A stretch of DNA of 5,017 nt from an uncultured Bacilli bacterium (GCA_934101745.1 CAKOSD010000092.1:1-5017), one strand, 5' to 3'. Shown: positions 1 to 4,861, counted from the stretch's first letter. A program made the numbers and translations. Notes: a model not told the origin generated them from the sequence alone.

Positions 1-1
1 T

Positions 2-91
2 ATTAAAACCCTTCGTAATACTCTTGGTAAATATCGTAAATTCATTGTTACGGTTAGAGCAATAGGATATAAATTTGAATACCAAAATTAA
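2..91 (+). CDS. OmpR/PhoB-family response regulator, C-terminal fragment (5' truncated by window edge)
   Basis: Only the last 29 codons are inside the window, ending in TAA. The reading frame gives IKTLRNTLGKYRKFIVTVRAIGYKF followed by EYQN. This is the end of a winged-helix DNA-binding domain: the recognition-helix tail (LRNTLGK) and the beta-hairpin wing ending in the hallmark TVRxxGYKF. In this family the domain binds promoter repeats once the missing N-terminal receiver domain is phosphorylated. The partner is almost certainly the histidine kinase that starts inside this gene, 17 nt before its stop. The receiver domain and phospho-acceptor Asp cannot be seen, so the subfamily (PhoP, VicR, ResD or other) cannot be assigned. 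Confidence 0.9.
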   Translation: MKTLRNTLGKYRKFIVTVRAIGYKFEYQN

Positions 92-1472
92 AACAGGAAA
101 ATTAAGAAACTCTCTTCACTTTAAAACTCTGGAATATTTAATTGTCTTCTCCATTTCTATTTTACTTTTACTATGGCTAGTTCAAATTGTCTTTTTTAAG
201 ATTTATTATGAAAAATACCAAATAAATTATATGAATGAACTAGTAGAACAAATAATAAATATTGATAGTAATAAGATTATAGAATCTATGGATGATATAA
301 CCCTAGATAATAATATTTGTTTAGAATATATGGATTATTATGGTAATCAGTACTACTATAATAATAAAATTTCCTCTTGTCTTTTAGGGCGTAATAAAAT
401 AATAGATAAAGAATTAATTAAATTTAAACAATCTGGTGAAGAGACTTCTTTTGAAAAAATATTAAATCCCATTAACAATAGCGTTTCTCTGTTATATGGA
501 ATTAAAAAGGGTAATGGTTATATTTTCCTCTTTACCTCATTAGAAGATATTGGTACTACTACATCATTAATAAAAAATCAATTAATTTATATTACTCTTC
601 TTGCCATTTTATTTTCGATAGTTATTGCCATGTTTTTATCCCAAAGAATTGCTAAGCCTATAAGTGATATGACAAAAAGCGCTAAAAAATTAGCCGATGG
701 TAATTATAGTGTTCAATTTACCACAACTGGTATTAAAGAAATAGATGAACTGGCCAATACTCTTAATTATTTAGAACAAGAAGTTTCTAAAACTGATGAA
801 TACCGCCGTGATTTAATGGCTAATGTTTCTCATGATTTAAAAACACCACTAACTATGATAAAAGCCTATGCTGAAATGATAAGAGATATAACTTTAGATA
901 ATAAAGAAAAAACTAAAGAAAACTTAAATGTAATTATTGATGAAACAGATCGTCTAAATATCTTGGTAAATGATATCTTAGAACTTAGTAAACTTCAAAA
1001 TAATCAAGAAACTTTAAATATAGAAAAATTTGATATAGTTGAATTAATAAGTGATATTTTAAAAAGATATCAAATTATAAAAGAAACCGAAAACTATAAT
1101 TTAATCTTAGAAAGTCCTAAAAGTATCATTGTTAAGGCGGATAAAAAAAGAATCAGTCAAGTTATTTATAACTTAATTAATAATGCTATTAATTATACTG
1201 GTGATGATTTAACTGTTACGATAAGAATTACCGAGGGTTCTAGGGATTGTAAAATAGCGGTAATTGATACCGGCAAAGGTATAGATGAAAAAGATCTACC
1301 TAATATCTGGAATCGTTATTATAAAAAAGAAAAAAATCATAAAAGAAATGTTGTGGGGACTGGGTTAGGTCTTTCTATAGTAAAAAATATCTTAGAACAG
1401 CATAACTTTAAATACGGAGTAAGTAGTATTAAAGATAAAGGCACAACCTTCTATTTCCAAATAAAAAAATAA
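75..1472 (+). CDS. Membrane sensor histidine kinase (HAMP-HisKA-HATPase_c)
   Basis: This 465-residue kinase senses an external or membrane signal, autophosphorylates on His and passes the phosphate to the overlapping response regulator. Order of parts: short cytoplasmic tail; TM1 about 20-42; an extracytoplasmic domain about 44-168; TM2 about 170-190; HAMP about 190-242 (RIAKPISDMTKSAKKLADG); HisKA with phospho-acceptor H253 in NVSHDLKTPL; N-box NLINNAINYT (N366, N370); G1 box DTGKGID (D398); F-box-like LPNIWNRYYK; G2 box GTGLGLSIVKNI (from G428). All catalytic motifs are intact. The sensor domain is unrecognised. It is rich in Tyr and Asn and has only two cysteines, C82 and C102, which could pair as a disulfide. 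The TTG start is chosen because the next Met (M53) would remove TM1, and AGGA at 64-67 lies 7 nt upstream. The 17-nt overlap with the regulator implies translational coupling. Confidence 0.95.
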   Translation: MNTKIKTGKLRNSLHFKTLEYLIVFSISILLLLWLVQIVFFKIYYEKYQINYMNELVEQIINIDSNKIIESMDDITLDNNICLEYMDYYGNQYYYNNKISSCLLGRNKIIDKELIKFKQSGEETSFEKILNPINNSVSLLYGIKKGNGYIFLFTSLEDIGTTTSLIKNQLIYITLLAILFSIVIAMFLSQRIAKPISDMTKSAKKLADGNYSVQFTTTGIKEIDELANTLNYLEQEVSKTDEYRRDLMANVSHDLKTPLTMIKAYAEMIRDITLDNKEKTKENLNVIIDETDRLNILVNDILELSKLQNNQETLNIEKFDIVELISDILKRYQIIKETENYNLILESPKSIIVKADKKRISQVIYNLINNAINYTGDDLTVTIRITEGSRDCKIAVIDTGKGIDEKDLPNIWNRYYKKEKNHKRNVVGTGLGLSIVKNILEQHNFKYGVSSIKDKGTTFYFQIKK

Positions 1473-1520
1473 TAAAAAAATTAACTTTCACTTTTCTATC
1501 ACATATTTTTCATAATTGAT

Positions 1521-1529
1521 TGGTACTAT
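1521..1529 (+). promoter_or_regulatory. Possible extended -10 promoter (TGGTACTAT)
   Basis: TG-G-TACTAT fits an extended -10 element (TGnTATAAT, two mismatches in the hexamer). No convincing -35 lies 16-18 nt upstream (ACATAT region). If active, transcription would begin near 1536 and produce an RNA of about 285 nt ending at the terminator at 1820. Weak evidence. Confidence 0.25.
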
Positions 1530-1547
1530 GTAATTGTGAAAGGAAGA

Positions 1548-1574
1548 ATGATAATTAAGAAAGAAAAAAGGTAA
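1548..1574 (+). CDS. Possible 8-codon leader peptide (MIIKKEKR)
   Basis: ATG is preceded by AAAGGAAG (1539-1546), a good but tightly spaced Shine-Dalgarno, and runs eight codons to TAA. The peptide is four charged Lys/Arg residues, one Glu, two Ile and the initiator Met. It lies in the leader, downstream of the possible promoter at 1521, and overlaps the TTAAGAAAG copy (1555-1563) that can pair with the 3' arm of the downstream terminator. A leader peptide that controls attenuation is conceivable. A chance short ORF in A-rich DNA is at least as likely. Confidence 0.2.
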   Translation: MIIKKEKR

Positions 1575-1788
1575 TTAAAAGATGTAAAAAATTTAATTAT
1601 TATATAAACAATATATCTTATAAAAAGATATAAAGATAGGTTAAGAATTAGCCAAATCAAACGCTTGTGGACATTAACGATATATTAAAAGTTAATGGTA
1701 GATACAAGAAATCATAATAATATTATGATAATTCATATATAAACCCTATACAATTAAGATAACATATAAACAATAAACTCACACTTTT

Positions 1789-1820
1789 TAAGAAAGGTAT
1801 TCCCTTTCTTATTTTTTTTT
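1789..1820 (+). terminator. Intrinsic (Rho-independent) terminator
   Basis: The perfect 9-bp stem TAAGAAAGG (1789-1797) / CCTTTCTTA (1803-1811) has a 5-nt loop and is followed by nine T residues (1812-1820). This is the strongest terminator in the window and is oriented for plus-strand transcription. It stops transcripts coming from the kinase operon or from the leader. It ends 25 nt before the next start codon, so it either attenuates that gene or separates it from upstream transcription, with a new promoter overlapping its tail. Confidence 0.88.
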
Positions 1821-1828
1821 GTTAAAAT
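1820..1828 (+). promoter_or_regulatory. Possible extended -10 promoter (TGTTAAAAT)
   Basis: TG-T-TAAAAT is a complete extended -10 with a 5/6 hexamer, starting on the last T of the terminator tail. The predicted transcription start near 1835 would give a leader of about 11 nt that just contains the ribosome binding site. No -35 is evident (TTCCCT region). This is the main alternative to read-through control of the downstream gene. Confidence 0.35.
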
Positions 1829-1833
1829 TAATT

Positions 1834-1840
1834 AAGGTGA
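1834..1840 (+). promoter_or_regulatory. Ribosome binding site AAGGTGA that fixes the start at 1846
   Basis: AAGGTGA matches the 3' part of the consensus AAGGAGGTGA and sits 5 nt before ATG 1846. It rules out the upstream in-frame TTG at 1819, which lies in the terminator T-tract and has no binding site. Confidence 0.85.
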
Positions 1841-1845
1841 AATTT

Positions 1846-2310
1846 ATGTTTTTAAAATATTTAATAGTTTTTTTGATTTCCATGGTTCCTTTAATTGAAC
1901 TTCGTGGAGCCATTCCTTACGCCGTTGGTTTTAAGCTTCCCTTACTACCTTCTTATGTTACAGCCATTCTCGGAAATATGTTGCCAGTTCCTTTTATTTT
2001 CTTCTTTGCTCGCAAAATTCTAGAGTGGGGAAAAGATAAAAAACTAACCAGAAAATTCTTTACATTCTGTTTAGAAAAAGGTAATAAAGGTGGTAAAAAA
2101 CTTCAAGAAAAAGCCGGACGTAATGTCTATTTTGCGTTATTCTTGTTTGTTGGTATTCCTCTTCCAGGAACTGGGGCTTGGACTGGGACTCTAGCCGCCT
2201 CCCTTTTAAATCTTGATTTTAAGAAAAGTGTTATTGCTATAATGGGGGGCGTTGTTTTAGCCGGTATTATCATGGGCTTAGTTTCCCTAGGTGTCTTCAA
2301 TATCTTTTAA
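1846..2310 (+). CDS. Small multi-pass membrane protein, PF06695/COG2426 'small multidrug export' family
   Basis: This 154-residue integral membrane protein carries the family signatures: an N-terminal hydrophobic segment running into MVPLIELRGAIPYAVG (Glu-Leu-Arg-Gly-Ala-Ile-Pro), then GNMLPVPFIFFFARKILEW, a positively charged cytoplasmic stretch (about 61-90, many Lys/Arg), the re-entrant-looking FVGIPLPGTGAWTGTLAASLL, and a last helix rich in Gly and Ile. Length fits the family. The 'multidrug export' label is historical and the substrate is unproven. Structure-prediction studies have linked the family to the DedA/VTT fold, which would fit membrane-lipid or ion handling. The start is ATG 1846. 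The gene stands alone: terminator upstream, convergent isomerase downstream. Family assignment is secure; function is not. Confidence 0.9.
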   Translation: MFLKYLIVFLISMVPLIELRGAIPYAVGFKLPLLPSYVTAILGNMLPVPFIFFFARKILEWGKDKKLTRKFFTFCLEKGNKGGKKLQEKAGRNVYFALFLFVGIPLPGTGAWTGTLAASLLNLDFKKSVIAIMGGVVLAGIIMGLVSLGVFNIF

Positions 2311-2331
2311 TTTATAAATGGTAAAATAAAA

Positions 2332-2364
2332 ATACAACACTACTGTTAATGATGTATCTTTTTT
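2332..2364 (+). terminator. Weak, probably bidirectional terminator between convergent genes
   Basis: ATACAACA (2332-2339) pairs with TGATGTAT (2350-2357), seven pairs with one A-A mismatch and a 10-nt loop. It is followed on the plus strand by C and six T residues (2359-2364). Upstream lies AAAATAAAA, which reads as TTTTATTTT downstream of the stem on the minus strand. The element could therefore end both the membrane protein gene and the convergent isomerase gene. The stem is AT-rich and imperfect. Confidence 0.5.
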
Positions 2365-2405
2365 AACTAATTATTTATTTAATTTATTAATTATTATTAG
2401 GTTAA

Positions 2406-3077
2406 TTATTCTGTGATTTTTACCGGCTTGCTGTACTCTTTACCCTTAGTATCCACTAAAGCCTTACTTATAGTTAAATTCTTTTTTAATTTACCAGTTT
2501 CATTATTACTAATAGTCTCACTACTAGCAATTTTATCTATAATATCCATTCCGGCAATTACCTTACCAAATGCAGCATAATTATTATCTAAATTCGTAGC
2601 AGTATCTAGCATAATGAAAAATTGACTACCAGCCGAATCATTGGCAGTACTTCGCGCCATGGAAACAATTCCTTTGGTATGCTTCAAAGTATTAGTAAAA
2701 CGATTGTTAGTAAATTCTCCTTTGATTGTATAACCAGGACCACCCGTTCCATCGCCCTTAGGATCACCACCTTGTAAAACAAAACCAGGTACTAAACGAT
2801 GGAAGGAATTATTATCATAAAAACCTTGTTTAACTAATGAAATAAAGTTATTAACCGTATTAGGAGCAATCTTAGGGTATAACTCCATAACAACCGCCCC
2901 ATAACCGCTAATCTCCATGGCTACTACCGGATTTTCCGTATCATAGTTGGAAAGACTTGTTTCATTACCATCAACGTTAAAATCAATTCCCAGTAAATTT
3001 TCAGAATTTTTACTACTTTCACATCCCGTACAAAATAGTAAAATACTAATAATTAAAACACTTAAAAACTTTTTCAT
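2406..3077 (-). CDS. Cyclophilin-type peptidyl-prolyl cis-trans isomerase, lipoprotein
   Basis: This 223-residue protein catalyses cis-trans isomerisation of X-Pro bonds, here outside the cytoplasmic membrane, probably to help exported proteins fold. Residues 1-18 form a lipoprotein signal peptide (MKKF, hydrophobic core, then FCTG) with lipid-attachment C19; Cys at -3 is unusual. A polar linker (about 20-48) precedes the cyclophilin domain (about 50-215). Catalytic-face motifs are SFHRLVPGFVLQGGDP (R94, F99, Q102), GSQFFIML (Q152, F153) and YAAFGKVIAGMDIIDKI. The CypA Trp and His of the binding pocket are not conserved (N/Y and Ala here), as in many bacterial PpiB-like enzymes. AGGA on the minus strand (complement 3085-3088) lies about 7-8 nt before ATG. 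It is transcribed alone, convergent with the membrane protein gene and divergent from the deaminase. Confidence 0.95.
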   Translation of the reverse strand: MKKFLSVLIISILLFCTGCESSKNSENLLGIDFNVDGNETSLSNYDTENPVVAMEISGYGAVVMELYPKIAPNTVNNFISLVKQGFYDNNSFHRLVPGFVLQGGDPKGDGTGGPGYTIKGEFTNNRFTNTLKHTKGIVSMARSTANDSAGSQFFIMLDTATNLDNNYAAFGKVIAGMDIIDKIASSETISNNETGKLKKNLTISKALVDTKGKEYSKPVKITE

Positions 3078-3105
3078 TTCTAATATCCTTTCTTTATCTA
3101 AAAAT

Positions 3106-3135
3106 AGTATAACATATCTTAAATTTATGGTACAA
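3106..3135 (-). promoter_or_regulatory. Promoter of the isomerase gene (minus strand)
   Basis: Read on the minus strand, TG-T-TATACT (3114 to 3106) is an extended -10. TTGTAC (3135 to 3130) is a poor -35 at an 18-nt spacer. Transcription would start near 3099, about 22 nt before the ATG, with the ribosome binding site in between. The -35 overlaps the plus-strand -10 of the deaminase promoter. Confidence 0.55.
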
Positions 3136-3136
3136 T
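3128..3136 (+). promoter_or_regulatory. Extended -10 promoter of the deaminase-trmL operon
   Basis: TG-G-TACAAT is an extended -10 with 5/6 hexamer match. The -35 is weak (TATAAC at 3108-3113). Transcription would start near 3143, giving a 5' UTR of about 74 nt. The element shares bases with the -35 region of the divergent isomerase promoter, so the two promoters may compete for polymerase. Confidence 0.5.
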
Positions 3137-3182
3137 AGACAAGCGTTTAAAAAAGCAAAATAAAATTTATTATAAAAAAAAG

Positions 3183-3204
3183 AAAGGAAGCGTCTTTTAA
3201 AGAC
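3183..3204 (+). promoter_or_regulatory. Distant Shine-Dalgarno followed by a perfect palindrome, before the deaminase start
   Basis: AAAGGAAG (3183-3190) is the only good ribosome binding site before ATG 3217, but it lies 26 nt away, too far for normal use. Between them GTCTTTTAAAGAC (3192-3204) is a perfect palindrome that could fold as a 5-bp hairpin with a 3-nt loop and cut the effective spacing to about 13 nt. No ATG, GTG or TTG lies at normal distance from the AAAGGAAG. The palindrome could instead be a repressor site. Confidence 0.4.
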
Positions 3205-3216
3205 CATAAAATTACT

Positions 3217-3873
3217 ATGTCTGAAAATATAAAATTTATTAATAATCATGATTCTAATATCAACCCTATTCATATAAAATGGGATGATTACTTTGCTACC
3301 TTTGCTTTAATGACCTCATTAAGATCTAAAGACCCCGACCGTAAAGTAGGAGCCGTAATTGTTTCTAAAGATAACCGCATCTTAGCAACCGGATATAACG
3401 GGGCCCCAATCGGAATTGCTGATACCGAAATACCTTGGACTAAAGTTGGTACTTTTTTAGAAACTAAATATGCTTATGTTGTTCATGCTGAGGCTAATGC
3501 TATTTTAGGATATAATAACGATAAAACTCTCCTTAAAGGGGCAAAAATCTATACTACTTTGTTTCCTTGTAACGAATGTATGAAATCTATAATCCAAAGT
3601 GGAATCACCGAAATAATTTATCTGGATAATCATAATTTTGCTAAAGATACTTATACGGGAGCCCGTTATATGGTAAATATTCATAATAAAAATAATAATG
3701 TTCCCAAAATAACCTTAAGACCTTATAGCATAACTCCTGAGGCTAAAAACTTAATAATAAGTGCCATTTTAGAAAACCGAACTATAATACCGGAAGAAAA
3801 AATTGATGAATATGATGAATCCCAAAAACTTAGTTTAAAAAATACCCTCGTCAATAAAAATGTAGTAAAATAA
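3217..3873 (+). CDS. Deoxycytidylate (dCMP) deaminase
   Basis: This cytosolic zinc enzyme converts dCMP to dUMP, feeding thymidylate synthase. Over 218 residues it shows the dCMP deaminase pattern: WDDYF (22-26) opening the domain, DRKVGAVIV, GYNGAPIG (59-66), PW (73-74), the zinc ligand and proton-shuttle pair H90-A-E92 in VHAEANAIL, and zinc ligands C118 and C121 in LFPCNEC, followed by SIIQSGITEIIY. The TKYAYVVHAEANAI and LFPCNEC contexts resemble the animal/phage DCTD subgroup more than Bacillus ComEB, so I give no symbol. Residues from about 175 to 218 form a polar, charged tail beyond the core. ATG 3217 is the only suitable start, since the next Met (M32) is inside the domain, although its ribosome binding site is oddly placed. 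It is co-transcribed with trmL 20 nt downstream. Confidence 0.93.
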   Translation: MSENIKFINNHDSNINPIHIKWDDYFATFALMTSLRSKDPDRKVGAVIVSKDNRILATGYNGAPIGIADTEIPWTKVGTFLETKYAYVVHAEANAILGYNNDKTLLKGAKIYTTLFPCNECMKSIIQSGITEIIYLDNHNFAKDTYTGARYMVNIHNKNNNVPKITLRPYSITPEAKNLIISAILENRTIIPEEKIDEYDESQKLSLKNTLVNKNVVK

Positions 3874-3893
3874 ATAAAGAAAGAAGAATTAAT

Positions 3894-4409
3894 ATGTTAA
3901 ATATCGTTTTATTTGAACCGGAAATACCTCAAAATACCGGTAATATCATGCGTACTTGTGTGGCTACTCATACCAAGTTGCACTTAATTAAACCTTTAGG
4001 TTTTTCTCTAGATGAAAAATATATCAAAAGAAGTGGCGTTAACTATATTCCGTATTGTGATTATACTGTTTATGAAAATATTGAAGATTTTTTTGCTAAG
4101 AATAAGGGTACTTATTATTTTCTAACTAGATATGGTCATAAACCCCATACATCATTTGATTATTCTGATCCTGATGAAAATATTTATTTCTTTTTTGGTA
4201 AAGAATCAACAGGGATTCCGCCTAAGATATTAAAACCCTATCTTGATAAATGTATGCGTATACCAATGACTGATAAAGTTAGAGCCTTGAATCTTTCTAA
4301 TACGGTGGCAATCGTTTTATATGAGGCTTTAAGACAACAAGATTATCTGGATTTATTAAGAGATGAGCCTCATAAGTCTAAGACTTTTATTGAAGATAGT
4401 ATAGATTAG
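3894..4409 (+). CDS. trmL: tRNA (cytidine(34)/uridine(34)-2'-O)-methyltransferase TrmL
   Basis: This SPOUT-class (alpha/beta knot) enzyme uses S-adenosylmethionine to methylate the 2'-hydroxyl of the wobble nucleotide 34 in tRNA-Leu isoacceptors. The 171-residue length is close to the E. coli (YibK) and Bacillus (CspR) proteins. All three SPOUT motifs are present: motif 1 PQNTGNIMRTC (N14, N17, R20), motif 2 FFFGKESTGIP (G102, E104, G107) and motif 3 IPMTDKVRALNLSNTVAIVLYEALRQ (knot residues N133, S135, N136). Motif 3 is given in two parts: IPMTDKVR at 123-130, then ALNLSNTVAIVLYEALRQ at 131-148. ATG is preceded by a weak purine-rich site AAGAAG (3881-3886), 7 nt away. The 20-nt gap after the deaminase and the absence of a terminator indicate one operon. 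The stop is TAG. Confidence 0.96.
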   Translation: MLNIVLFEPEIPQNTGNIMRTCVATHTKLHLIKPLGFSLDEKYIKRSGVNYIPYCDYTVYENIEDFFAKNKGTYYFLTRYGHKPHTSFDYSDPDENIYFFFGKESTGIPPKILKPYLDKCMRIPMTDKVRALNLSNTVAIVLYEALRQQDYLDLLRDEPHKSKTFIEDSID

Positions 4410-4459
4410 TTTAGTGATTATTATTACTTCCCAACCGCCACACCCTAAAATATTATTAT

Positions 4460-4552
4460 TTATAAACATAATACATTTATTTTTTATTAGAAATATTATC
4501 TAAGATAATTAAATATAAAATTTAATATCTAGTAAAATTATTATGTTTATGA
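4460..4552 (+). repeat. Long inverted repeat, 12-bp perfect core
   Basis: ATAAACATAATA (4462-4473) is perfectly complementary to TATTATGTTTAT (4539-4550). In RNA the stem extends outward by a U-G and a U-A pair. After a 2x2 internal loop it extends inward by six more pairs (4476-4481 with 4531-4536, one wobble). About 20 pairs in total enclose a 49-nt apical region with smaller hairpins. It may be a transcript-end structure, a processing site or an unrecognised RNA element. It is AT-rich, so part of the pairing may be chance. Confidence 0.55.
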
Positions 4553-4569
4553 TACCATTAAATTGGTGA
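4550..4569 (+). promoter_or_regulatory. Possible extended -10 (TGATACCAT) and ribosome binding site GGTGA for the zinc-ribbon gene
   Basis: TG-A-TACCAT (4550-4558) resembles an extended -10, with a 4/6 hexamer and no clear -35. GGTGA (4565-4569) lies 4 nt before ATG 4574. If the promoter is real, the transcript starts near 4565 and the leader is only about 9 nt. The first three bases are also the outer end of the inverted repeat. Confidence 0.3.
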
Positions 4570-4573
4570 TAAT

Positions 4574-4852
4574 ATGTATAATTGTAGAAAATGTGGTCAT
4601 GCTTTATCTTCTAATAGTGCTTTATGTCCTAATTGTGGAGCGATGATGGATAATAGACAACTAGAAATAAGAAAAGGTCTAAAAAATAATAATAGTGCTT
4701 ATCTAGATAGACTAGATGCTATTCGGAGTAGAAATATAATGAATAAAAATGAAGAAAAAAGTAATACTAATATAGTAGGATATGCTATCTTTGTAATAGC
4801 AATAGTATTACTAATTGCCTTTATAATAGGAGTAGCACTTATCCGTAGATAG
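4574..4852 (+). CDS. Small zinc-ribbon protein with one C-terminal transmembrane helix
   Basis: This 92-residue protein opens with a zinc ribbon, CRKC (C4, C7) and CPNC (C18, C21), each pair followed by Gly, as in the zinc-ribbon domains at the N-terminus of many Firmicutes membrane proteins. A charged, Asn-rich linker (about 26-65) leads to a single hydrophobic helix (about 67-90) ending in RR, so the ribbon probably faces the cytoplasm with the tail anchored in the membrane. No catalytic domain is present, and full-length relatives usually carry a further domain after the helix. It may act as an adaptor or scaffold; function unknown. The ATG has GGTGA 4 nt upstream. Its TAG stop overlaps the ribosome binding site of the next gene, 9 nt away, so the two are likely translated from one transcript. 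Confidence 0.85.
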   Translation: MYNCRKCGHALSSNSALCPNCGAMMDNRQLEIRKGLKNNNSAYLDRLDAIRSRNIMNKNEEKSNTNIVGYAIFVIAIVLLIAFIIGVALIRR

Positions 4853-4861
4853 GACTTTTTT

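Larger units (their letters stand above)
1473..1845 (+). other. 373-nt gene-free region with hairpins; candidate leader RNA or small RNA
   Basis: No convincing protein gene is present. Visible structure, in order: CTTTCAC (1485-1491) with GTGAAAG (1536-1542), enclosing ACATA (1501-1505) with TATGT (1527-1531); perfect 8-bp hairpin TATATCTT/AAGATATA (1612-1619/1625-1632); 7-bp CATTAAC/GTTAATG (1672-1678/1691-1697); perfect 8-bp hairpin ATCATAAT/ATTATGAT (1711-1718/1722-1729); then the terminator at 1789-1820. No known riboswitch class could be matched by eye (yybP-ykoY, preQ1, ydaO, fluoride, guanidine, T-box). It could be a regulatory leader of the membrane protein gene, an independent RNA of about 285 nt, or simply the 3' UTR of the kinase operon. 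In DNA this AT-rich some short hairpins are expected by chance. Confidence 0.4.
4410..4573 (+). other. 164-nt intergenic region with C-rich patch and inverted repeats
   Basis: No gene is seen. The region holds a C-rich, nearly G-free patch (4426-4445), a 12-bp perfect inverted repeat with imperfect extensions (4460-4481 and 4531-4552), and inside it the small hairpins ATTATC/GATAAT (4495-4500/4504-4509) and ATTAAAT/ATTTAAT (4508-4514/4520-4526). There is no standard intrinsic terminator after trmL; the closest is TATTAT/ATAATA (4454-4459/4468-4473) followed by a loose T-rich run. Confidence 0.5.

Noticed and set aside
1665..1673. DnaA-box-like sequence TTGTGGACA
   Set aside because: It matches the consensus poorly, is a single copy, and no replication gene or box cluster is nearby.
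1473..1820. Known structured RNA (tmRNA, SRP RNA, 6S RNA, RNase P RNA, T-box or a named riboswitch)
   Set aside because: None of the conserved sequence cores of these classes could be found by eye; a covariance-model search would be decisive.
1819..1845. Upstream TTG start adding nine residues to the PF06695 protein
   Set aside because: The TTG is in the terminator T-tract with no ribosome binding site, while ATG 1846 has AAGGTGA 5 nt upstream and gives the usual family N-terminus.
2947..3138. Open frame of 63 codons on the plus strand
   Set aside because: It lies antisense to the isomerase signal peptide and promoter, has no ribosome binding site and resembles no family; it is a shadow of the minus-strand gene.
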